Part shown: one piece after another, positions 43,157 through 50,914 of the stretch
How the letters are laid out: every line of letters begins with the position of its first letter
Numbering within the stretch: position 1 is the stretch's first letter
Assembly (NCBI GenBank): GCA_963815785.1
Contig: CAWFHZ010000012.1
Span: forward strand, 1-64,000
Direction of reading: 5' to 3'
DNA from: DATFVA01 sp963815785
GTDB taxonomy: Bacteria > Bacteroidota > Ignavibacteria > Ignavibacteriales > Ignavibacteriaceae
Length of the DNA: 64,000 bases
Notes under the pieces: generated by a model
Database searches by the model: none
What the model was told of the DNA's origin: nothing
The model's input: only the letters and a program-made list of their open reading frames with translations
Translations under genes and position numbers: made by a program

Positions 43157-44220
43157 TTTTCAAACCCTGCAATAGTAACAGAAGCTCCGGGTCTTAATTG
43201 AAGCATTCCTGATGTTATAATTGTATCACCTTCGGCAACCCCTGATGTTAGCTGCACGTTTTCATCAGTTCTGATACCTGTTTCAACCGGTTGAGGTATA
43301 GCTTTACCATTCCTGAAAATAAAAACCTTCTGCCCTTTTATATCCGGGATTAAAGCTTCAGAAGGAATGAGAATTGCATTTTCAATTTTCTTCAAAACAA
43401 GATTAATATTTGCAAATGATCCAGGCAGTATTTCTCTTCCTGTGTTTGGGCATAGTGCTCTTATCTGCAAAGTCCGGGTAACAGGATCAATTTTGGGTTC
43501 AATGGCATAAACTTTACCGACAAAATTTTTGTTATTCCCTGAAATGGAAAAATTAATTTCATCTCCAACCTCAACCATTGATGAATATCTTTCAGGTATT
43601 GAAAAATCTATTTTAATTGGATTTATGTTCTGCAGGCTAGCTATAGTTGTCGTATTAGATACAAAGCTTCCTTCGCTGACATTTCTTAAACCAATCACTC
43701 CGCTAAAAGGTGCACGTATTTCTGTTTTATCAATTTGTGCTTTTATTAATTCAACTTCAGCCTGGTTAACCTGAAGCTGGTTGGCTGTCATATCATAATC
43801 TTCCTGGCTGATAGCTTCTTTCTCCAGCAATTGTTTCTGCCGGTACTCTGTGTCTTCCTGAAGTTTCAATCTTGATTTTGCACTTTGAAGCTGCGCCTGA
43901 AGATCTGCATCATTTATTTTAACAAGCAAATCACCTGCGTTTACATAACTGCCTTCGCGAAAAAATATGTTTGTTATTTTTCCCGGGGCTTCACTTTTTA
44001 ATTCGACCTCTTCGTTGGCTAATACCGTACCCGTGGTTAAAACCTTATTATCAAGCACTTCATATTTAGTTATGTGTGCTCTTACCGGAAGCGGACCGGC
44101 GGCCCCATTACCAGCTGCCTTGGTTTTGTCTTCAGAGGATTTTAATTTGGGAATTGCGAGGAGGACTAAAACAATTAGTATAACGGCTGCAATAATTATA
44201 GTTCTAATATTCTTTTTCAT
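43153..44220 (-). CDS. RND efflux periplasmic adaptor
   Basis: A membrane-fusion protein of AcrA/MdtA type. An N-terminal anchor (TIIIAAVILIVLVLLAIP) is followed by the lipoyl half-motif VELKSEAPGKITNIFFREG, a short alpha-hairpin (residues about 100-150, KSRLKLQEDTEYRQKQLLEK), the returning lipoyl strand TEIRAPFSGVIGLRNVSEGS and the beta-barrel and MP domains (IPSEALIPDIKGQKVFIFRN). The length of 355 aa is standard. It is the first gene of the pump operon; its promoter should lie in the short gap behind the L31 terminator. No local regulator gene is seen. Confidence 0.9.
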   Translation of the reverse strand: MKKNIRTIIIAAVILIVLVLLAIPKLKSSEDKTKAAGNGAAGPLPVRAHITKYEVLDNKVLTTGTVLANEEVELKSEAPGKITNIFFREGSYVNAGDLLVKINDADLQAQLQSAKSRLKLQEDTEYRQKQLLEKEAISQEDYDMTANQLQVNQAEVELIKAQIDKTEIRAPFSGVIGLRNVSEGSFVSNTTTIASLQNINPIKIDFSIPERYSSMVEVGDEINFSISGNNKNFVGKVYAIEPKIDPVTRTLQIRALCPNTGREILPGSFANINLVLKKIENAILIPSEALIPDIKGQKVFIFRNGKAIPQPVETGIRTDENVQLTSGVAEGDTIITSGMLQLRPGASVTIAGFEK

Positions 44221-44304
44221 ATTTATAAATTCTAAATAAACTTAGGCAACTTAATTAAAAGAGAAATGATTTTACAATATAAAAATTTGTCTAACACTTT
44301 TTAA

Positions 44305-44333
44305 AAGAAAAAAGCCAGTATAATACTGGCTTT
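44305..44333 (-). terminator. Terminator of the L31 gene
   Basis: A hairpin with stem AAAGCCAGT/ACTGGCTTT (44311-44333) which, read on the minus strand, is followed by TTTCTTTT. It lies 29 bases downstream of the ribosomal protein L31 stop codon and upstream of the efflux operon. Confidence 0.85.
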
Positions 44334-44361
44334 GTCGATCAACAATAAAATGTAAACTCTT

Positions 44362-44616
44362 TTATTTGCTTTCTTTCTTTGCGTATTTTTTCTTGAATTT
44401 TTCAACTCTTCCGGCAGTGTCAAGAAGTTTCTGTTTTCCTGTAAAGAAAGGATGAGATGCACTGGAAATTTCAAGTTTTACAAGAGGATATGTGTTTCCG
44501 TCTTCCCACTTAATCGTTTCATCTGTCTGGATTGTAGAACGGGTTAAAATTGAAAAATCCGTAGAAGCATCCTGAAATACAACTGGTCTATAATCCGGGT
44601 GAATTCCCTTTTTCAT
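44362..44616 (-). CDS. rpmE2: 50S ribosomal protein bL31, type B (zinc-free)
   Basis: An 84-aa L31 of the longer, cysteine-free type: KKGIHPDYRPVVFQDASTDF at the start, GNTYPLVKLEISSASHPFFT in the middle and TAGRVEKFKKKYAK at the end. The CxxC zinc ribbon of type A is absent, as expected for type B proteins, which in many bacteria replace type A under zinc shortage but in Bacteroidota are commonly the only form. Monocistronic, with its own terminator. Confidence 0.93.
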   Translation of the reverse strand: MKKGIHPDYRPVVFQDASTDFSILTRSTIQTDETIKWEDGNTYPLVKLEISSASHPFFTGKQKLLDTAGRVEKFKKKYAKKESK

Positions 44617-44704
44617 ACAATATCCTAATTATTTTTATTTCAAAAATTTTGAGCATTAAATATAGAAAACATAAGATAAATTTACAAAGAATAAATGGAT
44701 ACTA

Positions 44705-45355
44705 TTAGTGTTTTGCCCTGGAATTGAACATTTCGTCCATTTTTTCTTTAAGCTTATTTACCTCTGTTTTTTGCTGATTTGAAAGGTTTACCTGTCTGAA
44801 GTTTAATCCGGCTTTGTTTACCGGGTAGTTATTTATGCCGTTTGCTGAAAATTTTGCAGTAATAAACTTATCATTTTCATATACATTTCCGGCAATGTTT
44901 CCCCCAGAAGAAATGCCGACAGATTTTTGTTTACCCGGTGATTTTTCCAACGGTTTATTTTGAACATCCTTATCTTTCCGGATTCCGGAGATTTCATTTG
45001 ATGATAAAACTTCATCGCTTACGGATGATTTTTCCTGCCTCAAAGAATTATCAGTTTTAACCTGCTGAGTCAAATCACTTCTTTCGCGTGGAGCAGCAAA
45101 TAAAGGATTATCCTGGGTTACGCTGGCATCATTAAGTACGAATATTAAAAGAATTGCCGTAATGGCTAAAGCTGCAGCTGGTATTAATCGTGAGGGAATT
45201 AAGATATTCTGCCAGAATGTTTTTTCTTCGCGAAATTTTTCAGAATTAATTCTTCGCATTAAGCCGGCTTCAAATCCTGCAGGCGCTTTTACCTGCTGAA
45301 GCTGTCCAAGAGTATTTATCACATCCTTAAAATTCTGTTCCTCGTTCGGGTTCAC
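44705..45355 (-). CDS. Putative anti-sigma factor, single-pass membrane protein
   Basis: The N-terminal cytosolic segment of about 50 aa (GQLQQVKAPAGFEAGLMRRI) precedes one membrane helix (LIPAAALAITAILLIFVLND, about residues 57-75) and a periplasmic low-complexity tail. This order, and its position 13 bases downstream of an ECF sigma factor gene, is the usual arrangement of an anti-sigma factor that holds the sigma factor at the membrane. No zinc-binding HxxxCxxC motif is visible, so it is not a ZAS type. It starts at a GTG. The C-terminus (EVNKLKEKMDEMFNSRAKH) is helical. Confidence 0.7.
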   Translation of the reverse strand: MNPNEEQNFKDVINTLGQLQQVKAPAGFEAGLMRRINSEKFREEKTFWQNILIPSRLIPAAALAITAILLIFVLNDASVTQDNPLFAAPRERSDLTQQVKTDNSLRQEKSSVSDEVLSSNEISGIRKDKDVQNKPLEKSPGKQKSVGISSGGNIAGNVYENDKFITAKFSANGINNYPVNKAGLNFRQVNLSNQQKTEVNKLKEKMDEMFNSRAKH

Positions 45356-45368
45356 ATCAACACCTATT

Positions 45369-45959
45369 TCACTCTTTGTATATATATTCTAATAGTTTTT
45401 GGAGCTGAGCTCTTCCCCTGTTTATTCTTGATTTTACAGTTCCTACTGCAACCCCCGTAATTTCAGAAATCTCTTCATACGATAATTGCTGTATGTCTCT
45501 CAATATTACCATTTCTCTATATGCAGGGGAAACTTTTTGTATAGCTTTCTGAATGATTTCATCTTTTATCCCGCTATCAGTCATTTCATCCGGGCGGTAG
45601 CTCTCATCCGGAATATCATATGTTTCATTACTATCCTCTCCATATGAATTAATAGAAAAGAATTTTCTTCTTTTACGTCTCTGGTACTCTGTTCTTGCCA
45701 GGTTTCCGGCAATTGTATAAATCCATGTGGAGAATTTAGCGATTGAACTATAAGAATCTTTATAACGGTACACTTTTATAAAAGATTCCTGTACCACATC
45801 CATACAGGTTTCATAGTCGCCAAGAAACCTGAACACATAATTAGTAAGAGGATTTTTATATCTCTCTACAAGAATTTCATAAGCCTTAACAGTATTGTTC
45901 TGTTGAAACTCAAGAATTAACTCTTCATCAGTGAAATCGTACAGATTCTTGTCGGTCAA
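45369..45959 (-). CDS. ECF-type RNA polymerase sigma factor
   Basis: A sigma-70 family factor of 196 aa with region 2 (FRFLGDYETCMDVVQESFIK, then TWIYTIAGNLARTEYQRRKR) and region 4 HTH (LSYEEISEITGVAVGTVKSR, about residue 160). Regions 1 and 3 are absent, as in extracytoplasmic-function factors of the RpoE group. It is translated ahead of the likely anti-sigma gene. The target regulon and stimulus are unknown. The upstream 120-base gap to holA is AT-rich and may contain its own promoter. Confidence 0.88.
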   Translation of the reverse strand: MTDKNLYDFTDEELILEFQQNNTVKAYEILVERYKNPLTNYVFRFLGDYETCMDVVQESFIKVYRYKDSYSSIAKFSTWIYTIAGNLARTEYQRRKRRKFFSINSYGEDSNETYDIPDESYRPDEMTDSGIKDEIIQKAIQKVSPAYREMVILRDIQQLSYEEISEITGVAVGTVKSRINRGRAQLQKLLEYIYKE

Positions 45960-46081
45960 CGTCGCTTATACTTTCTGAGATATGAATTGTTTCCAGAATT
46001 ATACACAAATTAAATAAAAAACTTTAAATACAGAAAACTGAGGAAATTAAGCATTTTTGTGCTGAAGTATTGTCTACTATT

Positions 46082-46936
46082 CTATTCAGTATTTTTTTTC
46101 TTCCCCGAATTAAATATTTCTGTCAGCAATACAGTTACAATATTTTTTTTATCAATTGAGGTGGTCTTTACAGAAATATCTGCATTCAGCAGTGCCCGCG
46201 AAATATTTATTAATTCAATATCAGAATACAATCTGCGGGCGTTATAAAATTTTTTTAAATAATAGGGATGAGTTCCCACTATTCTTGCAATTTGTTGTTC
46301 GGGAATCTTTGAAGATTTGAGCTCATTAATTCTAAGTATGCCTGTAAAGAATTTTGTAAGCATGTGAATAATAAACACAGGTTCTGATCCATTCTCAAGC
46401 AGATTGAATGCTACTTTAAAAGATGTCTGCTTGTTTTTGCCCGCTAGTGAATCCTGTAAATCGAAAATAGTATACTCTTTGAACCTTGCAGATAATGATT
46501 CAATACTCTCTATGGTTATTTCTTTGTTTTCACCGAGAAAGATGAATACCTTTTCGAGCTGTGTTTCAATAAGGTTTCTGTTATCACCAACCATTTCAAG
46601 AAAAACAGAAGCAACCTCCCGGGTAATATTTTTTCCGTTATCCTGGGCATATTGGATAATCCAGTCAACAAGATTATTTCCCTTTAATTCAACTGCTTCA
46701 TAAATAAAATTATTTTCAAGTAAAGATTTATACGGTTCTGCAGCAAGGTTTGAAATTGATCCGTTATACACCATTACAAGGATAGTAAAATCAGCAGGTG
46801 AATTTATATAGTTAACAAGATTCTTTTTATTATTTATTTTCTCAAATTCCTTAACCAATACATATTTCTTTTCGGAACCGAAAGGAAATGAAGAAGCGAT
46901 GGAGATGATATCCAGGCAGATTTTTATCATCAGCAT
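46082..46936 (-). CDS. holA: C-terminal part of frameshifted DNA polymerase III delta subunit
   Basis: Most of the HolA (delta) clamp-loader subunit: domain I continuing at LDIISIASSFPFGSEKKYVL, the linker region TREVASVFLEMVGDNRNLIE and the C-terminal collar (VFIIHMLTKFFTGILRINEL, VGTHPYYLKKFYNARR). The beginning of this ORF (MLMIKIC...) is a wrong-frame reading of the junction. Joined to the next ORF the protein is about 345 aa, the normal HolA length. The break is one extra C at about 46917. HolA is essential for replication, so an assembly or sequencing indel is likely. Confidence 0.82.
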   Translation of the reverse strand: MLMIKICLDIISIASSFPFGSEKKYVLVKEFEKINNKKNLVNYINSPADFTILVMVYNGSISNLAAEPYKSLLENNFIYEAVELKGNNLVDWIIQYAQDNGKNITREVASVFLEMVGDNRNLIETQLEKVFIFLGENKEITIESIESLSARFKEYTIFDLQDSLAGKNKQTSFKVAFNLLENGSEPVFIIHMLTKFFTGILRINELKSSKIPEQQIARIVGTHPYYLKKFYNARRLYSDIELINISRALLNADISVKTTSIDKKNIVTVLLTEIFNSGKKKNTE

Positions 46937-47120
46937 AAATTACTTCCTTATCAAAATCTGATGTTATAAAAGGTTCAACTGATTTTTCGATAAGCTTAAG
47001 TATTTTGTCCAGACTGTATGTATCTTCCCCGAAGAAAAAATAAACCGGCAGAATTTTGCCGGATGAAATATCCTTTGAAGCATTCAGAATTGAAGGAGCC
47101 TTTAATCTACTTTTCGCCAT
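46851..47120 (-). CDS. holA: N-terminal part of frameshifted DNA polymerase III delta subunit
   Basis: The first 65 or so residues of HolA: ILPVYFFFGEDTYSLDKILK (the degenerate P-loop region of the delta subunit) and FDKEVIYADDKN. From about 46917 on the frame is wrong (LPGYHLHRFF...), so the ORF end at 46851 is not meaningful. The start overlaps the last 14 bases of the MetS-type gene, so the gene is part of the NSS transporter transcript. Confidence 0.8.
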   Translation of the reverse strand: MAKSRLKAPSILNASKDISSGKILPVYFFFGEDTYSLDKILKLIEKSVEPFITSDFDKEVIYADDKNLPGYHLHRFFISFRFRKEICIG

Positions 47121-47229
47121 TTTCCCGCTTCATTTTTTCATATTTCATTGCACGGGTAAGAAAGAAAGCTAACCCTCCCCAGACAAGACCTAATATCGCT
47201 ATCATAGTTATTATTGCAGGTAATTCCAT
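47107..47229 (-). CDS. MetS-type small subunit of an NSS transporter
   Basis: A 40-aa single-helix membrane protein, MELPAIITMIAILGLVWGGL then AFFLTRAMKYEKMKRENGEK. Its ATG overlaps the stop codon of the NSS transporter gene (TGATG), and its 3' end overlaps holA by 14 bases. Short helix-plus-basic-tail proteins with this WGG motif directly after NSS transporters are known as MetS-family small subunits (methionine/alanine importer of Corynebacterium is the model), required for transport. Too small for automatic callers and easily missed. Confidence 0.82.
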   Translation of the reverse strand: MELPAIITMIAILGLVWGGLAFFLTRAMKYEKMKRENGEK

Positions 47230-47813
47230 CAGTCTTCACTATTCCTATCTAAAGTGTAATAAACCATTAATTTATTAAAAGATATAAATAGAATAATAAT
47301 TATTAACCACTGGAAAATAGCTGTTCCGGCATTTTCAATATGAAAAGGATTCCACCATTCAGGATCCCAGCCGACTGATGAAATCAGCCACCATAAAATT
47401 AAAACAATAACCTGAATAGGAATAAGAATTCCGATAACAATATTATACCATTTCCCAATTTTAACATCACTGCCAAATCCATTAATTATTTCTGTTCTGA
47501 ATTTATTTATACCGAATTTAAAGATTGCAAATGCAATAAAAGCACCACTTAAAATTAAACCGACTCCCCAAACCCAATCCTGGTTTGTAAAGAAATTAAG
47601 ATTTAATGCTGAAGGAATACCAAACAGGAATCCTGCAAGGGCTACAATTACAATTGACCTTTTTCTTTTTAATCCAAAATCTATAAATGTTCTGGTTGCC
47701 AGCTCAACCATAGAAATTAGCGAAGTAACAGCAGCAAAAAATAATGCAATAAAAAATATTGAGGCAAAAAAAACGTTAACAAAATAGCTTGATGACATTT
47801 TAGAAAACAGCAA
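47229..47813 (-). CDS. C-terminal part of frameshifted NSS-family transporter
   Basis: The last five or so helices of a neurotransmitter:sodium symporter (SNF/SLC6-type): FVNVFFASIFFIALFFAAVT followed by SLISMVELATRTFIDFGLKR, the usual helix 8 region, then the C-terminal helices and a final NSED. Its true beginning lies in the preceding ORF; the apparent ATG is internal (LLFSKM). The frames join at about 47812 near a CCC run. Its stop codon overlaps the start of the MetS-type gene. Confidence 0.82.
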   Translation of the reverse strand: MLFSKMSSSYFVNVFFASIFFIALFFAAVTSLISMVELATRTFIDFGLKRKRSIVIVALAGFLFGIPSALNLNFFTNQDWVWGVGLILSGAFIAFAIFKFGINKFRTEIINGFGSDVKIGKWYNIVIGILIPIQVIVLILWWLISSVGWDPEWWNPFHIENAGTAIFQWLIIIILFISFNKLMVYYTLDRNSED

Positions 47814-48726
47814 CGGGAAGAAAAATAAAGGTCAATCCTGTGTTTGCCGGTCCTGATTGTGAAACCTGTGTCATAGCATCAACAGCACCTGCCTGACCGG
47901 CAGGCAGGCTGAGAGAAAATACAGTACAAAAAATTGTTATCCCGGCAAGAAGTGAAACAGTATTATTTCCGAATCCAATTAATGCTGCATTCAATGAAAT
48001 ATCTTCATTTTTTTTCATATAAACTGCGTAAGTTAAAATAAGTCCCCAGCCGGCACCGGTATCCCACGCGTTCTGCGTTAGAGCATTCAGCCAGACTTTG
48101 TAATCGAGAATTATATCAAGCTTTGGCGTAAAGAAATATTTAATACCTTCAATTGCATTCGGCAATGTAATAGCACGGATGAAAAGGATTACAAGAATGA
48201 TCAGCAAAGCCGGAACCATAAATTTGGTTACTTTTTCTATTCCTTTTGAAATTCCCCGGTAAACAACTACAGCAACAAATACCATCGAGATAAAATGAAA
48301 AATTAAAGGCTGATAACCCGAAGAAAAATTTTCCCAATATTTGAGGTGACTTGCGGTTTCAAAAAGATTTCCGGATACAGCAGATAAAAAATATTTTAGG
48401 CACCAACCGGTAACAACTGAATAATAAAACATAATTGCAGTAGATACGAAAACAATAAAAGCTCCCATCCATCCAAAATTTTTTCCCGCGGTTTTTGCAA
48501 TTGCACCAATTGGTCCGAAGCGGGTGGATTTACCCAGAGCAAATTCTGCAATTATTAATGGGACAGACCAGATAAGTAAAAATACTGCCCAGGGGATAAG
48601 AAAGGAACCACCCCCGTTTTGCGCAACAATTCTGGAGAAACGCCAGATATTTCCTGTTCCTACAGCAATACCAATTGTTGCAATAATCAGTGTCCAGCGT
48701 GAAGAGAAAAATTCCTGCTGTTTCAT
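47800..48726 (-). CDS. N-terminal part of frameshifted NSS-family (SLC6-type) sodium symporter
   Basis: The LeuT-fold transporter begins with the hallmark SRWTLIIATIGIAVGTGNIW (helix 1 sodium and substrate site; NIWRF follows at about residue 27), then GGGSFLIPWAVFLLIWSVPL and helices through about residue 300. It should import an amino acid with sodium. Near its end an odd insert, LPAGQAG, is coded by a palindromic repeat (47888-47908). The frame then breaks after GLTFIFLP. With the downstream ORF it makes about 500 aa, the normal bacterial NSS length. Confidence 0.87.
   Translation of the reverse strand: MKQQEFFSSRWTLIIATIGIAVGTGNIWRFSRIVAQNGGGSFLIPWAVFLLIWSVPLIIAEFALGKSTRFGPIGAIAKTAGKNFGWMGAFIVFVSTAIMFYYSVVTGWCLKYFLSAVSGNLFETASHLKYWENFSSGYQPLIFHFISMVFVAVVVYRGISKGIEKVTKFMVPALLIILVILFIRAITLPNAIEGIKYFFTPKLDIILDYKVWLNALTQNAWDTGAGWGLILTYAVYMKKNEDISLNAALIGFGNNTVSLLAGITIFCTVFSLSLPAGQAGAVDAMTQVSQSGPANTGLTFIFLPVAVF
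47888..47908. repeat. Palindromic repeat inside the NSS transporter gene
   Basis: CCTGCCTG-ACCGG-CAGGCAGG is an eight-base perfect inverted repeat in frame within the coding sequence, giving LPAGQAG in the protein. This GC-rich unit stands out against the AT-rich gene and matches a dispersed palindrome common in metagenome-derived genomes; a relative (GCCTACC-TGTTA-GGTAGGC) is at 62071-62089. Confidence 0.7.
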
Positions 48727-48742
48727 TAAAAGTATTTAAAAT

Positions 48743-48796
48743 GAAAAAAGAGATGATAACTGACTTTGAATTTAGAAAATTACCATCCCTTTTTCA
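48743..48796 (-). terminator. Terminator of the lolA-to-cyclophilin gene run
   Basis: A long stem between 48745-48759 and 48780-48794; as minus-strand RNA it pairs over about 15 bases with two G-U pairs and is followed by a U-rich stretch. It lies just after the cyclophilin stop codon and before the NSS transporter start, separating the two transcripts. Confidence 0.55.
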
Positions 48797-48807
48797 AAAA
48801 ATAATAT

Positions 48808-49416
48808 TTATTGTTGTGAACGCTTCTCAATAGTAATATCTTCAATCACCACATCTTTCAACGGTTTATCCTGTCCGTTTCTTTTAACTTCAGAAATCGA
48901 ATTAACCACTTCCATTCCGTTGATTACTTTGCCAAAAATAGTATGGTGACCATTTAGCCAGGGAGTTGGAGCAACAGTAATGAAAAACTGGCTTCCATTT
49001 GTGTTGGGTCCGGCATTAGCCATTGCAAGAATTCCCGTTGAATCAAATTGTAATCCTGTATTTACTTCATCTTCAAAAGATTTGCCCCAGAGGCTTGCAC
49101 CGCCTCTTCCGGTTCCCGTAGGATCACCACCCTGAATCATAAAATTAGGAATTACACGGTGAAAGATTACTCCTTTGTAATATCCTTTTTCCGCAAGTCC
49201 GGTAAAATTCTCTACTGCTTTGGGAGCTTCTTCAGGAAAAAGTTCAGTTTCAAAAGTTCCCATATTTGTTTTAAAAACTGCAACAGTTATAGTGTCCTTT
49301 TTAGTTTCCACTTGCACATTCTCGCTATTTGTTTTTGGTTGATTATTTCCTTCCGTATTCTTTTGTGTACATCCTATAAATATAGCAAGTACCGCAAAGA
49401 TTAAAATGTTCCTCAT
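48808..49416 (-). CDS. Lipoprotein cyclophilin-type peptidyl-prolyl isomerase
   Basis: A proline isomerase probably anchored to a periplasm-facing membrane: the lipobox AIFIGC (cysteine about residue 16) ends the signal peptide. The cyclophilin domain shows FKTNMGTFETELFPEEAPKA, YYKGVIFHRVIPNFMIQGGD (catalytic arginine in FHRV), GTGRGGASLWGKSFEDE, AMANAGPNTNGSQFFITVAP and NGHHTIFGKVINGMEVV. The size is normal. It is the last gene of the lolA, flippase-like, OMP, uppP run, and probably assists folding of envelope proteins. Confidence 0.9.
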   Translation of the reverse strand: MRNILIFAVLAIFIGCTQKNTEGNNQPKTNSENVQVETKKDTITVAVFKTNMGTFETELFPEEAPKAVENFTGLAEKGYYKGVIFHRVIPNFMIQGGDPTGTGRGGASLWGKSFEDEVNTGLQFDSTGILAMANAGPNTNGSQFFITVAPTPWLNGHHTIFGKVINGMEVVNSISEVKRNGQDKPLKDVVIEDITIEKRSQQ

Positions 49417-49424
49417 ACTATCTC

Positions 49425-50273
49425 CTATGGTTGAATAATATTATATGCGATAAGAACTAAAATAATTATCCCGGCAATAATCCGGTAATAAATAAAAAGA
49501 TATGTTGAATGATTTTTTAAATATTTTAAAAGAAAATCTATTGCAATATAACCGCTGATAGCAGCCGTTATTGTAGAAATTATCAGGTTTATCCACATAG
49601 TACCATTTAAAATATCAAGTGACTGGTACAATTCAAGCAGTCCGCTGGCAAGCACAGCCGGAACACTTAAAAGAAAAGAAAAACGTGCTGCGTCTTCACG
49701 TTTTAAGCCCCGGAATAAACCTCCCGTAATTGTTGTTCCTGATCTGGAAGCACCGGGAATTAATGCAAATGCCTGTGCGATACCGATGAACAAAGAATCG
49801 AACAAAGAAATATCTTTTTCTGTTTTGGTTCTCTTACCGATTTTCTCTGCAATTGCAAGAATTACTGCGAATACTATAAGATTTATAGCAATAACATAAA
49901 GATCTTTTGTGAGGGCACCTTCAATTGCTTTCTTAAATAATAAACCGATAAATACAACCGGCAGAGTTCCTACAATTATATACCAGCCTGTTCTTGATTG
50001 AAATGATTGATTTGCAAAGCCTGTTCTTTTACTAACATTTTCTTTCCAGAATGAAATTAAAATCTGAACCAGGTCTTTCCAGAAATAGATAAGAATTGCC
50101 AGCATTGTACCAAGTTGAATAACAGCAATAAATGCTGTCCATTCCTGCGGTTTATCCGGACTAATTAAATTCATTAATTTCCCGGCAACAGTTAAGTGAC
50201 CCGTACTGCTAACCGGTAAAAACTCCGTAAGCCCCTGAATTATTCCAAGAATGATAGCATCAAGTATATTCAA
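49425..50273 (-). CDS. uppP: Undecaprenyl-diphosphatase
   Basis: A polytopic membrane enzyme (BacA family) that removes a phosphate from undecaprenyl diphosphate to recycle the carrier lipid of peptidoglycan and O-antigen synthesis. Motifs: IQGLTEFLPVSSTGHL (about residue 10) with the (E/Q)xxxE region, and FALIPGASRSGTTITGGLFR (about residue 170). The 282 aa length is typical. It starts at a TTG with a strong GGAGG site. It follows the OMP gene after eight bases. Confidence 0.93.
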   Translation of the reverse strand: MNILDAIILGIIQGLTEFLPVSSTGHLTVAGKLMNLISPDKPQEWTAFIAVIQLGTMLAILIYFWKDLVQILISFWKENVSKRTGFANQSFQSRTGWYIIVGTLPVVFIGLLFKKAIEGALTKDLYVIAINLIVFAVILAIAEKIGKRTKTEKDISLFDSLFIGIAQAFALIPGASRSGTTITGGLFRGLKREDAARFSFLLSVPAVLASGLLELYQSLDILNGTMWINLIISTITAAISGYIAIDFLLKYLKNHSTYLFIYYRIIAGIIILVLIAYNIIQP

Positions 50274-50281
50274 TAATCCTC

Positions 50282-50914
50282 CTAAAACATGTATGTTATA
50301 CCAAGACTTACACCAGCTGAAAAAGTATTTAAACTAAGTTTATCGTAAGGTGAACTATGATCAGCACTCCAGTTTTTTAAATTTCCGTTTAAGTCATATC
50401 TCAAATCACCGGAAATGTATGCGTAAAAATTTTCACTAAGCCTTGTATTGCCGGCAGCCCTTAGTAAAAATCCAAATCCCGTTGATGTGTAATTGGTTGA
50501 ATTAGGCGTTGAAGGCTGAGATTCATCGGCACTTACTAATCTTATTCCAACACCACCGCCGAATTTAAAATTGTATCCTTTTCCTCTTACAACATAATAA
50601 GAAGTTACTGTCGGCATTATTATATGGTATGAAAAATCGTATGTCCCGAAAGTATTAAAAGTAAATGAATTTAACAGATAACCGACTTCGAGTCCGAGAT
50701 CATAAGTCTGAGAAACCGTATAATCTAATTCACCAGAAAAAATTACAGAGGAGTTGAAACTTCCCAATTCCTGGTACCCGGCAACCTGGTTAATATAATC
50801 TTTAACAGACGGTGTACTACCGAAATTTATTCCCATTCCTGCTCTTAATTCATACTGAGAATAAGATGTTGTTGCAAAAAAACAAGCTGCTATTATTGTA
50901 AGAAAATATTTCAT
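50282..50914 (-). CDS. Small outer-membrane beta-barrel protein
   Basis: A signal peptide (YFLTIIAACFFATTSYSQ) followed by an OmpA/OmpW-like beta-barrel of about 190 aa with alternating strands: YELRAGMGINFGSTPS, YDLGLEVGYLLNSFTFN, YNFKFGGGVGIRLVSAD, NFYAYISGDLRYDLNG and the C-terminal strand NTFSAGVSLGITYMF ending in phenylalanine, a usual barrel end. Function is unknown. Its start overlaps the flippase-like gene stop by four bases. Confidence 0.8.
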   Translation of the reverse strand: MKYFLTIIAACFFATTSYSQYELRAGMGINFGSTPSVKDYINQVAGYQELGSFNSSVIFSGELDYTVSQTYDLGLEVGYLLNSFTFNTFGTYDFSYHIIMPTVTSYYVVRGKGYNFKFGGGVGIRLVSADESQPSTPNSTNYTSTGFGFLLRAAGNTRLSENFYAYISGDLRYDLNGNLKNWSADHSSPYDKLSLNTFSAGVSLGITYMF

